This document shows positions 34,140 to 43,658 of a stretch of 64,000 bases of DNA, piece by piece; the stretch's first letter is position 1, and the number at the start of each line of letters is the position of its first letter. Origin of the DNA: a bacterium (GTDB taxonomy: Bacteria > Hinthialibacterota > Hinthialibacteria > OLB16). The stretch covers positions 62,001 to 126,000 of the forward strand of contig JAJVIK010000017.1 of NCBI GenBank assembly GCA_022072055.1, written 5' to 3'. The notes beneath the pieces were generated by a model. It saw only the letters and a list, made by a program, of their open reading frames with translations, had not been told where the DNA came from and did no database searches. Both the position numbers and the translations under genes were made by a program.

Positions 34140-36556
34140 GCGAAGGGCGCCATCCCATGGCTCGTGTCCGGAAGGCCCTGATCGGCGCTTGGGGTCCGTT
34201 GCTCTTCCTGCTGTCTTTCTGCGTGATCCTTTTCCGGGATGTTCTCTTCCGAGGGATGCTGCTCGCGGGAGGGGATCTGAACTACCAGTACTACATCTGG
34301 AAGGATTTCTTTGTTCGTTCGATTCGAGAAGGGGTGTTCCCCTTCTGGAACCCGTATCCCTTCTGTGGGACCCCCTTTTTTCACGATCCGCAGACCGCCA
34401 CCCTTTATCCTCCCGACCTGATCCACTTCGCGCTTCCCATGCCCTGGTCGTTTGGGTTTTCGTTCTGCCTGCACGTCTTCTGGTCGGGCGTGGGCTTCTA
34501 CTGGCTGGCGGGAAGATTCTGCACGGAGCGTCCGGCGCGGCTCTATTCGGCTTTGCTCTACATGGGATCCGGTTTCATCCTCTCGCGTCTGTTCGAGGGG
34601 GAGCCGACTGTCACCCAGGCTTACTCCTGGATCCCGGTCTGCTTCCATTTCGGGATCCGCCTGTACGAGCAACCCTCGCCGCGACGGATGGGGCTGTTGG
34701 CCTTGGGGGTGGCCATGCTGGTCCTCTCCGGCCACCCGCATCTTCCGTTCCTGGCCGCGCATCTGTTCGTCGGCTGGCTGGTCTTTGAGGCGGCTCACCG
34801 GGTTCGCGCCGGGGCCAAATGGACAAGCGCGCTTGCCCCGGTTGCCTGGCTTGTCGCCGGCGGGGCGCTGGGACTGCTCGCGGTGGCGGTTCAGGTGGGG
34901 CCGTTTGTGGAGTTCGCGGGTTTTTCAGCCACGCGCGCCGGGGGGGCCTCCTATGATTTCGCGGCGGAGGGGAGTCTTTCGCCGAGGTTGCTGCTGTTGT
35001 TGGCCTTCCCTTACCTCTTTCGCGGCCCCTCGAAGGATACGTTCTGGGCCTCTCCGAGTCCTTTCATGGAGGCGGCCTCGTATCTCTCCACCTTCGGCCT
35101 CTTGCTGGCCCTTTGTGCGCTGCTCCTTCCAAGGAAGCGCTTTGTCTGGTTGTGGAGCTCGGCGGCGGCGCTGGGGTTGCTGCTCGCGCTCGGCTCGCAC
35201 ACCCCGTTGCACCGTCTCTTTTACGAGCTCGTTCCGGGCTGGGACCGGTTTCGGAACCCGGGACGAGCGCTGCTCCTCACGACCATGGGGCTGGCGCTGC
35301 TTGCGGGCGGCGCGGTCGATCAATTGCTTCGTTTGGACACAACCCAGGCGGCCCGCGCCCTCCGACGGATGGCGTTCCCGGTGGTGGTTTATCTGGTCGC
35401 GCTGATCTTCACCGCGATCCTGGTTCAAGCCTACCAGGATCGGATCCTCAATCTGTTCGCCAAATCGGCGTCCGAGCGAGCCTTTCTTGAGATCGGCGAA
35501 TCCGCCCCCGGCTTCACCCCCGACCAGTTCCTGGGAAGGTTTGAGGGGATCACCCGCGCGCTGTGGATCGGCGCGGGACTGGTCGGCCTCTTTACGGTCA
35601 CTTTGGGTCTATGGGCGCGATTCCCACGGCAGGGGCGTGGCTTCGCGCAGGGGATCCTCCTGGTCACCGCGGCGGACTTGCTGATCGCCGCGCACCCATT
35701 TCTCCGCATCCGGACCGCGGACGAGTGGCGCAAGGAGTACTGTCCCGAATCCCCCGCGATCCGCGCGGTTCAACGGGAGGAATTCCAGGGTGGACGGCTC
35801 CTGGTAACCGACATGGGACTTCATTGGATGCGTCAGGAACTTCACCGCGAGCTCTTTCCCAACGCCCCGATGCTCTTTGGGGTGCGGACAGTCCGCGGCT
35901 ACAGCCCCTCGATCCTCAAGCACTTCAACGAATTCATCAACCTCGCGCAGAACCGACCCCCGGAAACCCCGCCGGGCGGATTCCTGTTCCTGGGTGACCC
36001 TTCCCAGTTCGACCGCTTGGCGCTCCGAGTGATGGGGGTCCGCGCGCTGCTCCACTACGAACCCGCGCCGCCACCCTTCAAGCCGGTGGAGCGCTTCGAC
36101 ACGGGGATCATCCTGTACGAGAACCCCGAGGCGCTCCCGCGCTGTTTTCCGGCCCGCAAGGCGGAGAACCGCTGGGGTCTTGAGCCGGTGGAGGGACCGC
36201 ACGGCGCGACACGAGTTCTTTCCTCGAGCCCCAATCGAATCGAGGTGGAGACCGAATGGGAGTCGGCGGCTCTTCTGGTTTTTTCCGAGACCTGGTTTCC
36301 CGGATGGACCGCCACTCTCGCCGGGCAACGCCTGACACCCGAGCGCGCCTTTCACGCCTTCCAGGCGATCCCGGTTCCGGCGGGGAGAAATCGGGTCACC
36401 TGGGAGTTCCAACCCACGAACTGGACTCTCTTCCAGGCTCTATCCGCTATGGGGCTGGCGGGGATCCTGCTGTGTCTTTGGATGGGGGAGCGGAAGGGCC
36501 CCCGACCGGAAATGGGTCCGAGGGTGGAGGCAGACTCCGAACAAACTCTTCCGTGA
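34136..36556 (+). CDS. YfhO family polytopic membrane protein
   Basis: Protein of 806 residues with about 12 membrane helices and a C-terminal soluble domain. It starts at GTG 34136 in a GTGA overlap; ATG 34157 is an alternative. The GT-C-like N-terminus has GGDLNYQYYIWKDFFVRSIREGVFPFWNPYPFCGTPF followed by DPQTATLYPP, the loop typical of YfhO proteins. YfhO of Gram-positive bacteria is involved in glycosylating lipoteichoic acid. The outside C-terminal part ends with a beta domain (WFPGWTATLAGQRL). It is the last gene of a three-gene operon, and its final 110 bp overlap the convergent glycosyltransferase gene. Confidence 0.85.
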   Translation: MSEGRHPMARVRKALIGAWGPLLFLLSFCVILFRDVLFRGMLLAGGDLNYQYYIWKDFFVRSIREGVFPFWNPYPFCGTPFFHDPQTATLYPPDLIHFALPMPWSFGFSFCLHVFWSGVGFYWLAGRFCTERPARLYSALLYMGSGFILSRLFEGEPTVTQAYSWIPVCFHFGIRLYEQPSPRRMGLLALGVAMLVLSGHPHLPFLAAHLFVGWLVFEAAHRVRAGAKWTSALAPVAWLVAGGALGLLAVAVQVGPFVEFAGFSATRAGGASYDFAAEGSLSPRLLLLLAFPYLFRGPSKDTFWASPSPFMEAASYLSTFGLLLALCALLLPRKRFVWLWSSAAALGLLLALGSHTPLHRLFYELVPGWDRFRNPGRALLLTTMGLALLAGGAVDQLLRLDTTQAARALRRMAFPVVVYLVALIFTAILVQAYQDRILNLFAKSASERAFLEIGESAPGFTPDQFLGRFEGITRALWIGAGLVGLFTVTLGLWARFPRQGRGFAQGILLVTAADLLIAAHPFLRIRTADEWRKEYCPESPAIRAVQREEFQGGRLLVTDMGLHWMRQELHRELFPNAPMLFGVRTVRGYSPSILKHFNEFINLAQNRPPETPPGGFLFLGDPSQFDRLALRVMGVRALLHYEPAPPPFKPVERFDTGIILYENPEALPRCFPARKAENRWGLEPVEGPHGATRVLSSSPNRIEVETEWESAALLVFSETWFPGWTATLAGQRLTPERAFHAFQAIPVPAGRNRVTWEFQPTNWTLFQALSAMGLAGILLCLWMGERKGPRPEMGPRVEADSEQTLP

Positions 36557-38174
36557 TCCGATGCAGAGAGAACAACCGTTCGCCGCGATAGGTCACCGTG
36601 GCGAGGGGCGGGACCTTTTCCAAAACAAGCCATGCCTCCGGGGTCAGATCCCCGTAGCGACTGCTGAGTATCGCGAACACCGAACGCCCCTTGTAGGGAA
36701 CCTCCCGGACCAGTTTGAAATCGATGCTCCGAATTCCGCGCGGAACAGCGGGCCAACCCTCCGGTCCGCTCTCCGCCACCAGGGCGTTGCAGCCCGCGAG
36801 CAGGAGGATGTCGCCTGCGCGCGCCACCTCCTGGAGCTTGGGGTTGAGTTGGTGCATGGAGACTCCGAGGAAATCGAGCTCGAATCCGAGCTTTCGGGCG
36901 CCGGTGACCCCTCCCACCAGGGGGGAATAGTACACCAGGTTGTACGGGTAGATGCGCACGGTTGGGAGCGCGAGCAGCAGCCCGACAGTCGCCGGCAGGG
37001 CCTTCCGCAAGCCCGAAGAGATGCGCTGAAGCCCCCTGGCCTCGATGGCTTTCCACCAGGCTGCGACCTCCAGGGTTGAGAGGATGGCCATGGGGGCATA
37101 CGCCGGAAGCAGCAGGCGGACCCCATCATACTTGGGCGCTTGCGGCATCGAACTCACCAAGAGCGGGAAGAGCATCCCGACCCACAAGAGGGCTTCATCA
37201 GCGCCTTGAAAGTTGCCTGGACGAAACCCCCGTCCCACTAGGATTCGGATCCCTCGAACAAGACTCGGGACCCAGAACGCGAGCGGGAGCGCGATGGCGG
37301 TGAAGACCCAGGGGTAGTGCCAAGGCGGAACCGAGTCGCCCTTGTAGAGGGTTCCGAAATAGAGCACGGGCACATTGCTGTGACGGGTGATGAAGCGCAG
37401 GTATCGGAGCAGGTCGCTGGGGAAGTCGATCCACATCGCGGGCCAGATCAGGAAGACACCGGCCAATGCGGCAATCGCGACCGAGCAGGCCATTCCGGCT
37501 TGCCGGATCCTTGGTCCGGCGCCAACCCCGCGCGAAGCGGCCCAGGCGAACAGGATCGGGATCAGGAAAAGTCCCTGGAGTTTGGTAAGCAGCGCGAGGA
37601 CCAGGGCGCCAAAAACAAGGAGCTTGCCCCGCGCGCCCTTGTCCCACTTGAGGAACGCCAGGAGCGCGAGGCCATACGTCGCCGCCATGAGACCATCGAT
37701 GTTGAGGATGACCGCGTCCACCCAAAAGCGCGGGCTACCGGCGAGCAGGGCAAGTCCGAGTAGGGCCGCTCCCTTTCCGACTCTCGGCGCGGTGAAGAGA
37801 TACATCGCGGCGCACCACAGCGCGGCGAAGATCGAGATAAAGAGGCGGCACGACCCCAGATCTCCAAGTTCCCGCTTGAAGAGGGCGTGACAGAGCGCCG
37901 CGCCCCACTCCATCAGCGGCGGATGTCTCGGCTCCTCGGGGAAGTAGTGGCGCCACTCGGTGATCGGAGGGGCGGGATTGCCATCCCACCAGGAGGAAAT
38001 CCAGAGGCTGAATTTCTCGGTCGGGAAGAAGAAGTTCCACGAATCCCAGTACGGGCCGAAGCCGCGTCCCAGACAAACGAGGAGCGCCAAGGCGACGACA
38101 AAGACGAAGGCGGCTTGAAGGAACACGCTCTCCCGAACGAGGCGCGCGAAACGAGGCGAATGCCCTGAGTTCAC
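36447..38174 (-). CDS. GT39/ArnT-like membrane glycosyltransferase
   Basis: GT-C fold protein of 575 residues with about 11 membrane helices. The first outside loop holds the acidic motif FGPYWDSWNFFF and then PPITEWRHYFPEEPRHPPLMEWGAALC, like the DE/HPP loop of dolichyl- or polyprenyl-phosphate mannosyl- and aminoarabinose-type transferases. LVSSMPQAPKYDGVRLLLPAYAPMAIL is the late conserved loop. It would transfer a sugar from a polyprenyl-phosphate donor outside the inner membrane; acceptor unknown. It lies opposite the YfhO gene with a 110-bp tail-to-tail overlap. Confidence 0.8.
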   Translation of the reverse strand: MNSGHSPRFARLVRESVFLQAAFVFVVALALLVCLGRGFGPYWDSWNFFFPTEKFSLWISSWWDGNPAPPITEWRHYFPEEPRHPPLMEWGAALCHALFKRELGDLGSCRLFISIFAALWCAAMYLFTAPRVGKGAALLGLALLAGSPRFWVDAVILNIDGLMAATYGLALLAFLKWDKGARGKLLVFGALVLALLTKLQGLFLIPILFAWAASRGVGAGPRIRQAGMACSVAIAALAGVFLIWPAMWIDFPSDLLRYLRFITRHSNVPVLYFGTLYKGDSVPPWHYPWVFTAIALPLAFWVPSLVRGIRILVGRGFRPGNFQGADEALLWVGMLFPLLVSSMPQAPKYDGVRLLLPAYAPMAILSTLEVAAWWKAIEARGLQRISSGLRKALPATVGLLLALPTVRIYPYNLVYYSPLVGGVTGARKLGFELDFLGVSMHQLNPKLQEVARAGDILLLAGCNALVAESGPEGWPAVPRGIRSIDFKLVREVPYKGRSVFAILSSRYGDLTPEAWLVLEKVPPLATVTYRGERLFSLHRITEEFVRSLPPPSDPFPVGGPSAPPSKDTAGSPPAP

Positions 38175-38190
38175 GGTGTGGAGCTGATGA

Positions 38191-38223
38191 GCCGGGGACC
38201 GCGAACGGCGCGCGGTCCCCGGC
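38191..38223 (-). terminator. Long GC hairpin after the MFS transporter gene
   Basis: Perfect 13-bp stem (38191-38203 with 38211-38223) and 7-base loop, located 8 bp after the MFS stop on the minus strand. There is no T-run, so it may need factor help or act mainly as an mRNA end. Confidence 0.5.
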
Positions 38224-38231
38224 GAAACCTC

Positions 38232-39608
38232 TCAGTTATCCTCCGGCAACGGCTGCCCCTTGGTTTCCGGGGCCCAGATCAAGGTCAGCATGCCAAGGAA
38301 GAATATCGAACAGAAGATCACGGCCCCCACCCGGAACGGCTGATCCACTCCCGATTCCGCCAGCCAGATGGTGAAGTAGCCCGAAACCAGGAGGAAGGCG
38401 GCGGTGGCGTAGCGTCCCACGTTGTAACAGAAGCCGATCCCCACTCCCCGAAGGCGTGTGGGATAGAGCTCGGGGAAGTAGATCGAATACCCCCCGAACG
38501 GCATCAGCGTGCCGAACCCGACGAGCGGCAGCATCCAGTAGGCGTCCGACACCGAGTTCAGGAAGAAGAAGGTGTAGCTCACCGTGAAGAGCGGGATGAT
38601 GAAGGCGCATAAGAACGCCCATCGCCTGCCCCAATAGGTGGCCAGGACAGTGAACACGCACATCCCAAGAAATGCCCCGACATCTTGGAGCGCGGTGCAG
38701 AGGGACTTGGTTTCGGCCACCTGCTCCTTGGGGAGGTCGGCGAGCGCGCGGTCGATCAGCTCGGGAGTGAAAAACCCGATTCCCCAAAGCCCGATCATGC
38801 CTGATACGCCAAGCCCCAGGCCGACCAGGGTGTTGTGCCGCCAGCGTGGGTGTCGGAAAAGGTCGGGTATGGTTCCCAACTGTTTGCCGACATCACCCCG
38901 ATCGGCGGCTTCCTTGGCGTGCTTCCAGGCGTCCGGTTCGCGCAAGAAGAGGACAATCGGGATCACCAGAAGCGAGGGGAGGATTCCGACCAGGAAGAGC
39001 GCCCTCCATCCGTCGATTTCCCAGCCCAGGAGGGTCGCCGGCAGGCCCGGCGCGATCCAGTAGCTGATCAGCGAGCCTGTGATATTCCCCACCGCCGAAA
39101 GCGCCTGAAGGGAGCCAAGCGCGAGGGACCGAACCCGACCCGGCACGCTCTCGGCCACCAGCGCGGCGGCGGCCCCGAACATTCCCCCCACACCAAGCCC
39201 CACCAGGAAGCGATAGAGGAGGAAATCCCAGTACGATACGGACACCGCCGAAAGGCCGGTGAAACCCGAATAAACCAGCAGGGTGGCGACCATGGTTTTG
39301 ACCCGCCCCACCTTGTCGCTCATCATCCCGAAGAAGATGCCCCCAGTGGCCCAACCGAGAATCATCGCCATGGTCGCCCAGCGCCCGTAGGCGTCCAGCA
39401 CCTCCTTGGATGCGCCATCGGATCCATCCAGCAATTCCTTGATCGCGGAGCCGCGAGCCAGGATGAAGATCCGCTGGTCCATGCAGTCGAACATCCAGCC
39501 CATGGTGGCAATGATAAGGACGAGCCAGTGATAGGTGGTGACCCCCTCGAAAAGGCCGCCTTGACCCGAGCTCGGCTGGTCCGAGGACCCGCTTGTGATA
39601 AACGCCAT
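38232..39608 (-). CDS. Major facilitator superfamily transporter
   Basis: Twelve-helix carrier of 458 residues. ATG 39608 has AGGGGG upstream; GTG 39617 is also in frame. The first loop motif GMMSDKVGRVKTMV after helix 2 is the MFS A-motif, and RFLVGLGVGGMFGAAAALVAESVPGRVRS lies before helix 5. PELYPTRLRGVGIGFCYNVGR near the end is a pattern of the sugar/metabolite:H+ symporter group. The substrate is unknown. It is separated by a long hairpin from the glycosyltransferase. Confidence 0.9.
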   Translation of the reverse strand: MAFITSGSSDQPSSGQGGLFEGVTTYHWLVLIIATMGWMFDCMDQRIFILARGSAIKELLDGSDGASKEVLDAYGRWATMAMILGWATGGIFFGMMSDKVGRVKTMVATLLVYSGFTGLSAVSVSYWDFLLYRFLVGLGVGGMFGAAAALVAESVPGRVRSLALGSLQALSAVGNITGSLISYWIAPGLPATLLGWEIDGWRALFLVGILPSLLVIPIVLFLREPDAWKHAKEAADRGDVGKQLGTIPDLFRHPRWRHNTLVGLGLGVSGMIGLWGIGFFTPELIDRALADLPKEQVAETKSLCTALQDVGAFLGMCVFTVLATYWGRRWAFLCAFIIPLFTVSYTFFFLNSVSDAYWMLPLVGFGTLMPFGGYSIYFPELYPTRLRGVGIGFCYNVGRYATAAFLLVSGYFTIWLAESGVDQPFRVGAVIFCSIFFLGMLTLIWAPETKGQPLPEDN

Positions 39609-39703
39609 GAAAGACACCCCCTAGGATCGGGATCGAAGAGATGAACGGGGCATTGTTCGGGGAGAGTGTTCCCCGTGTCAAGCTTGAGATACGGACAACC
39701 GTT

Positions 39704-40498
39704 TCACTTCAACATCCAGCCTGAGAACGGGCCGGGCAGCGCGGCGTATTCGATCTCAAGCCTGGGTCTCCGCGCTCCCGGATCGGAGTTCTCTGAGGAG
39801 GTATACCGTTTGGCGCGTTGTCCCACATCCTCCTCGCCGCGCAGCAGCCAACCGTGATTGGACTCCGGCGAGTCGAGCCACAATGCGATGTCCTCCGCGA
39901 GTCGCGGCCCGGACCAGACCGCGAGCGTGTCGAGCCTCCCCACCTCGGCGGTCGCGCTGGCCACCGCCTCATAGTCTCCCCCGGGTTGGTTCCAAAGGGA
40001 GGTTCCGAAGAGATTGGATCTCCAGGTGGCGTCACCCGGCGCGGCGGGGGCGCCCGCGCCCCCTGGACTTTCGTTGGGCGGAGGCCGTTCCGCCACCACC
40101 TCCCCTTCGCCCCAAGACATGCGCAGGCGATGCAAGGTGTGAGTCACATTTCCGAAATTCCCGGCGTTGAGGGAGACGTAGAGCGAAAGCGTGGCCCGCT
40201 GCACGGCGCCATTGGCCGGGAACCCAGAGAGGTCAAAGCGAATGAGAGCGCGCCGGTCACGAAGCTGCGCGGTGCGATCGGAGAAGAGGTATTTGCCGCC
40301 ACCGTTGGAGTTCTCGCTCTCAGAATATAGGGTTGTGTCTTCGGTCCCCGTGTAGCCATCGAGACCCTCTTCCAAGACCACAATCTCAGCCGTGGTCGGA
40401 ACCTTGGACTGGAGCAAGAAAACCATGACAGTGGCGAGAATCGCGCGATAACCTCTTGCATGAGAGGTCGAAACCAGGGCGGAAAGACGGCGTTTCAT
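39704..40498 (-). CDS. Secreted DNRLRE-domain protein
   Basis: Exported protein of 264 residues with a signal peptide (GYRAILATVMVFLLQSKVPTTA, about 17-38). The remainder is a DNRLRE/CBM96-like beta domain: TLYSESENSNGGGKYLFSDRTAQLRDRRALIRFDLSGFP, RATLSLYVSL and W-rich later strands. Such domains bind polysaccharide or serve as adhesive surface modules in bacteria rich in sulfatases. It is divergently placed from the DUF1800 gene. Confidence 0.8.
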   Translation of the reverse strand: MKRRLSALVSTSHARGYRAILATVMVFLLQSKVPTTAEIVVLEEGLDGYTGTEDTTLYSESENSNGGGKYLFSDRTAQLRDRRALIRFDLSGFPANGAVQRATLSLYVSLNAGNFGNVTHTLHRLRMSWGEGEVVAERPPPNESPGGAGAPAAPGDATWRSNLFGTSLWNQPGGDYEAVASATAEVGRLDTLAVWSGPRLAEDIALWLDSPESNHGWLLRGEEDVGQRAKRYTSSENSDPGARRPRLEIEYAALPGPFSGWMLK

Positions 40499-40649
40499 CT
40501 CGGTTTCAAGTCCCTTCAGGCACGGTTCAGGGGTGCGCCGGGCGAAGGGTCACGGTATGTGACGGTAGCCGTGTCTCCACGGACAGTCCAGTCGATGGGA
40601 GGCTCGCGCGAACCGAAGCGACAAAGTCTGACACCATTGCAAGGAGGAC

Positions 40650-42251
40650 ATGCGCCCCATGCCCCTGCTCGACCCGTACACGGGCCCCTGGACCGAGTCC
40701 GAGGCCGCCCACTTGGCGCGCCGCGCCGGCTTTGGCGCCTCTCCCTCCGAGATCACCGCCCTTGTGGGTGGAGGAGCCGCCACCGACATGGAGGCGGCGG
40801 TCGATTCGCTGATCGATTACGATCCGGTCGATGCCGCGCTTGAGGCCGAAATCCTCGCGCTCCCCTCCACCACCGATTTCAACAACATCAAGAACCCGAC
40901 TCGAATCAGCCACCTTGGGGGCTGGTGGCTGTACCGGATGGTGCATTCCACCCAACCGCTTCAGGAACAGTTCACCCTGTTCCTTCACAACATGCTGGTC
41001 TCCGAATACACCAAGGTTCAGTCCGGAATCACCAACAATGTCAACGCCGGAAACGACGGCAGCGACCCGGCCAACCAGGTCTGCGCCACCGGAACTCTTC
41101 CCCCGGATCCCAATCGCAAGCGCGCGATCCTGGTCCGGATGATGCGTGACCAGAACAACCTCTTCCGGACCGGCGGGCACCTCCGCTACCGCGACACGCT
41201 CCGCTCCATCACCCGCGATCCGGCGATGCTGATCTATTTGGACAACCGCCAGAATGTCAAGAACCGTCCACAAGAGAACTATGCCCGTGAGATCATGGAG
41301 CTCTTCTCCATGGGGGTGGGGAACTACAGCGAGGATGATGTGCGCGAGGTCGCCCGCGCCTTCACCGGGGAGGGTCTCGACCAGGATTGCGCCGATGATT
41401 GGCCTTACGCCTATGAGTTCCAGGGCAACCGTCACGACACAAACGCGAAGACTGTTTTCGCGGATGTCTTCAACCTCCCCGGACCGGGCCAGGACACCGA
41501 CCATGTGATCGACCTGATCCTCTCGAAGGTCAGCGTGAATCCGCCGCACGCCTCCCTGCCCGCCGCCTCGATCTTCCTGGCGTGGAAGCTGGTCACCTGG
41601 TTTGTGAACGAGGACATTTCCATCACCGACCCCGCGGTCCTGGAGCTCGCCGACTTCCTCGCCAACGATAGTTCGACAAACGGCTACAACTATGATTTCC
41701 GAGAAGCGATGCGGAAGCTCCTCAAGTCCTCTTTCTTCTTTGACCCCGCGCACCGTTACACGATGTACAAGCATCCCGCCGACTATGTGGCGATGGCCCT
41801 GCGGACACTCGGGGCGAACGACAGCGATTACACGCGCGAAAGCAGCAACAATCCCGGCGGCGCGCAGCGCGTGGCGGGGATGGGCATGACCCTCTTCAAT
41901 CCCCCCAATGTCGCGGGTTGGAACCACGGGACCGCGTGGATCACCTCCGGCAACCTGATCAACCGTTTCAATTACGCCGACCGGGTCTCGAAATCATCCA
42001 TCCTCACCGACGCCTACTGTGACGGCCTGATCCCCTCGCTTGTGGCCGATGAGCAGGACCACGCGGGGATGATCGAATACTTCCGCGCGCGCTTGATCCA
42101 GACCGCGCTCCGACCGGAGGAGGTCACGATCCTTCAGGATTTCCTTACGGGGGTTGAGAACTCCGCCGGAACAGCCACGCAAAAATACCGAAGAAAAATT
42201 CGCGGCCTCGCGCACCTGTTCATGACCCTGCCGCAATACCAACTCAAGTAA
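40650..42251 (+). CDS. DUF1800 domain protein
   Basis: Protein of 533 residues with the DUF1800 pattern: HLARRAGFGASPSEI near the N-terminus, LQEQFTLFLHNMLVSE, MLIYLDNRQNVKNRPQENYAREIMELFSMGVGNYSE and FNPPNVAGWN near the end. AAGGAGG precedes ATG 40650. DUF1800 proteins are almost always encoded just before a DUF1501 partner, as here (11 bp). Their function is unknown, but they are abundant in PVC-type and related bacteria. No signal peptide is obvious. Confidence 0.93.
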   Translation: MRPMPLLDPYTGPWTESEAAHLARRAGFGASPSEITALVGGGAATDMEAAVDSLIDYDPVDAALEAEILALPSTTDFNNIKNPTRISHLGGWWLYRMVHSTQPLQEQFTLFLHNMLVSEYTKVQSGITNNVNAGNDGSDPANQVCATGTLPPDPNRKRAILVRMMRDQNNLFRTGGHLRYRDTLRSITRDPAMLIYLDNRQNVKNRPQENYAREIMELFSMGVGNYSEDDVREVARAFTGEGLDQDCADDWPYAYEFQGNRHDTNAKTVFADVFNLPGPGQDTDHVIDLILSKVSVNPPHASLPAASIFLAWKLVTWFVNEDISITDPAVLELADFLANDSSTNGYNYDFREAMRKLLKSSFFFDPAHRYTMYKHPADYVAMALRTLGANDSDYTRESSNNPGGAQRVAGMGMTLFNPPNVAGWNHGTAWITSGNLINRFNYADRVSKSSILTDAYCDGLIPSLVADEQDHAGMIEYFRARLIQTALRPEEVTILQDFLTGVENSAGTATQKYRRKIRGLAHLFMTLPQYQLK

Positions 42252-42262
42252 GGAGCGCTCCC

Positions 42263-43558
42263 ATGAAACGCCGCGATATGATCCAACTGGGGCTCGGAAG
42301 CTTGGCCTATTTCACCACGGAGCGGACCACGCCGAACTGGATCATCCGCTCCGCCGAGGCGATTCCCAATCCGGGCGGGGAGAATCGGATTCTGGTCATT
42401 GTGCAGCAGGCCGGGGGAAACGACGGCCTCAACACGGTGATCCCGCGGACCGATCCGGTCTATTATGACCCCAACACGCGCGGCAGTCTGATCATTCCAG
42501 CCGGGATGGAAATCAACCTGGATGGGCTGAATGGGTTCCACCCGAAACTCGCGAGACTCGCTAACTGGTATCAGAACGGGCATCTCGCGATCGTGCAAAA
42601 CGTGGGATACCCCAACCCGAACCTGTCACATTTCACCTCGACCGACTATTGGGAGCGCGGCTCGGTTCCGGGGGTTCCGCTCCCCACACAAGGGTGGGTG
42701 GCGCGCTTTTATGACAACACCTGCGCGGGGATGCCGGACCCGTACGCGCTTCAGATGATGGCCTCGGGGCTCTCGGATGTGCCGGACTCGCTTGAGGGAA
42801 CCACGGGTTACACCACGCCCGCGATCCTGCAAGCCTCGACCTACGCGCTGACCACTGATTCCGACGCCGCCTTGCGCCGCGACGCCATCGCGGCGCTGAA
42901 CTCCATCGCCACGACCGACCCACGGATCGACTTCCTCCAACGCAGCGAAAGCACCGCCGAGGCCTCGGCGGAGGATATCGCCGCGGCCGCCTCGGTGGCG
43001 GTCTTGGGAAACTACCCGGCGGGGACCTTCGGAGAGGGTCTCAAGCTCGCCTCCCAGGTAATCCGCGCCGGGTTTCCCACTCGGATCTTCTATGTCAGCC
43101 AGAACGGTTACGACACCCACGCCAACCAGGTCGGACCCGACCCTGTGAACACCGGGGATCACCAGGAATTGCTGGATGCCTTCGATCAGGCGCTGGACGC
43201 TTTCCTGTTTGAGATGCAGACCTCGGGGAACCTGGACCGCGTGCTGATGCTCACCTTCAGCGAATTCGGTCGACGCGTTGCGGGAAACGGAAGCCTCGGG
43301 TGCGACCACGGCGCGGGCAATTGCCTGATGGCTCTGGGCGGAAGGGTGGCGGGGGGAGTCTATGGCGGCCAACCGGATTTGACAGACTTGATCAAGGGTA
43401 ACCTGAAATACACGGTCGATTTCCGCGCGGTCTATTCGGAGGTGTTGGAGGCGTGGTTCGAGGCCGATCCGACCCCGGTCTTTGGGGAGAGCTATGATCT
43501 TTCCGGCATCCAATTCATCCAGGGGGTATCCTCGGTCTCGGGCTGGCGGTTGTATTGA
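42263..43558 (+). CDS. DUF1501 domain protein
   Basis: Exported protein of 431 residues; the leader KRRDMIQLGLGSLAYF is twin-arginine-like. Family hallmarks are LVIVQQAGGNDGLNTVIP, NVGYPNPNLSHF, and LTFSEFGRRVAGNGSLGCDHGAGN, which has the Asp/His set shared with the sulfatase/alkaline phosphatase superfamily. It is the constant partner of DUF1800. The pair may act on an exported substrate; chemistry is not established. Confidence 0.93.
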   Translation: MKRRDMIQLGLGSLAYFTTERTTPNWIIRSAEAIPNPGGENRILVIVQQAGGNDGLNTVIPRTDPVYYDPNTRGSLIIPAGMEINLDGLNGFHPKLARLANWYQNGHLAIVQNVGYPNPNLSHFTSTDYWERGSVPGVPLPTQGWVARFYDNTCAGMPDPYALQMMASGLSDVPDSLEGTTGYTTPAILQASTYALTTDSDAALRRDAIAALNSIATTDPRIDFLQRSESTAEASAEDIAAAASVAVLGNYPAGTFGEGLKLASQVIRAGFPTRIFYVSQNGYDTHANQVGPDPVNTGDHQELLDAFDQALDAFLFEMQTSGNLDRVLMLTFSEFGRRVAGNGSLGCDHGAGNCLMALGGRVAGGVYGGQPDLTDLIKGNLKYTVDFRAVYSEVLEAWFEADPTPVFGESYDLSGIQFIQGVSSVSGWRLY

Positions 43559-43658
43559 GCGCTCTTTCCCCTTTCCCAGTTCCACTCCTTCGCCTTACCA
43601 TCGCCCTCCAAGCGTTCTAGTTTCGCTCTTTCCGCGCGCAAGGAGGTGGGCTGTCTCA

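Noticed and set aside
40541-40563. Inverted repeat GTCAC...GTGAC upstream of DUF1800
   Set aside because: Only five-base arms in a GC-rich region; easily by chance and without a promoter beside it.
40527-41927. Long minus-strand frame opposite DUF1800
   Set aside because: DUF1800 on the plus strand has family motifs throughout; the antisense frame is Val/Gly/Arg-rich noise.
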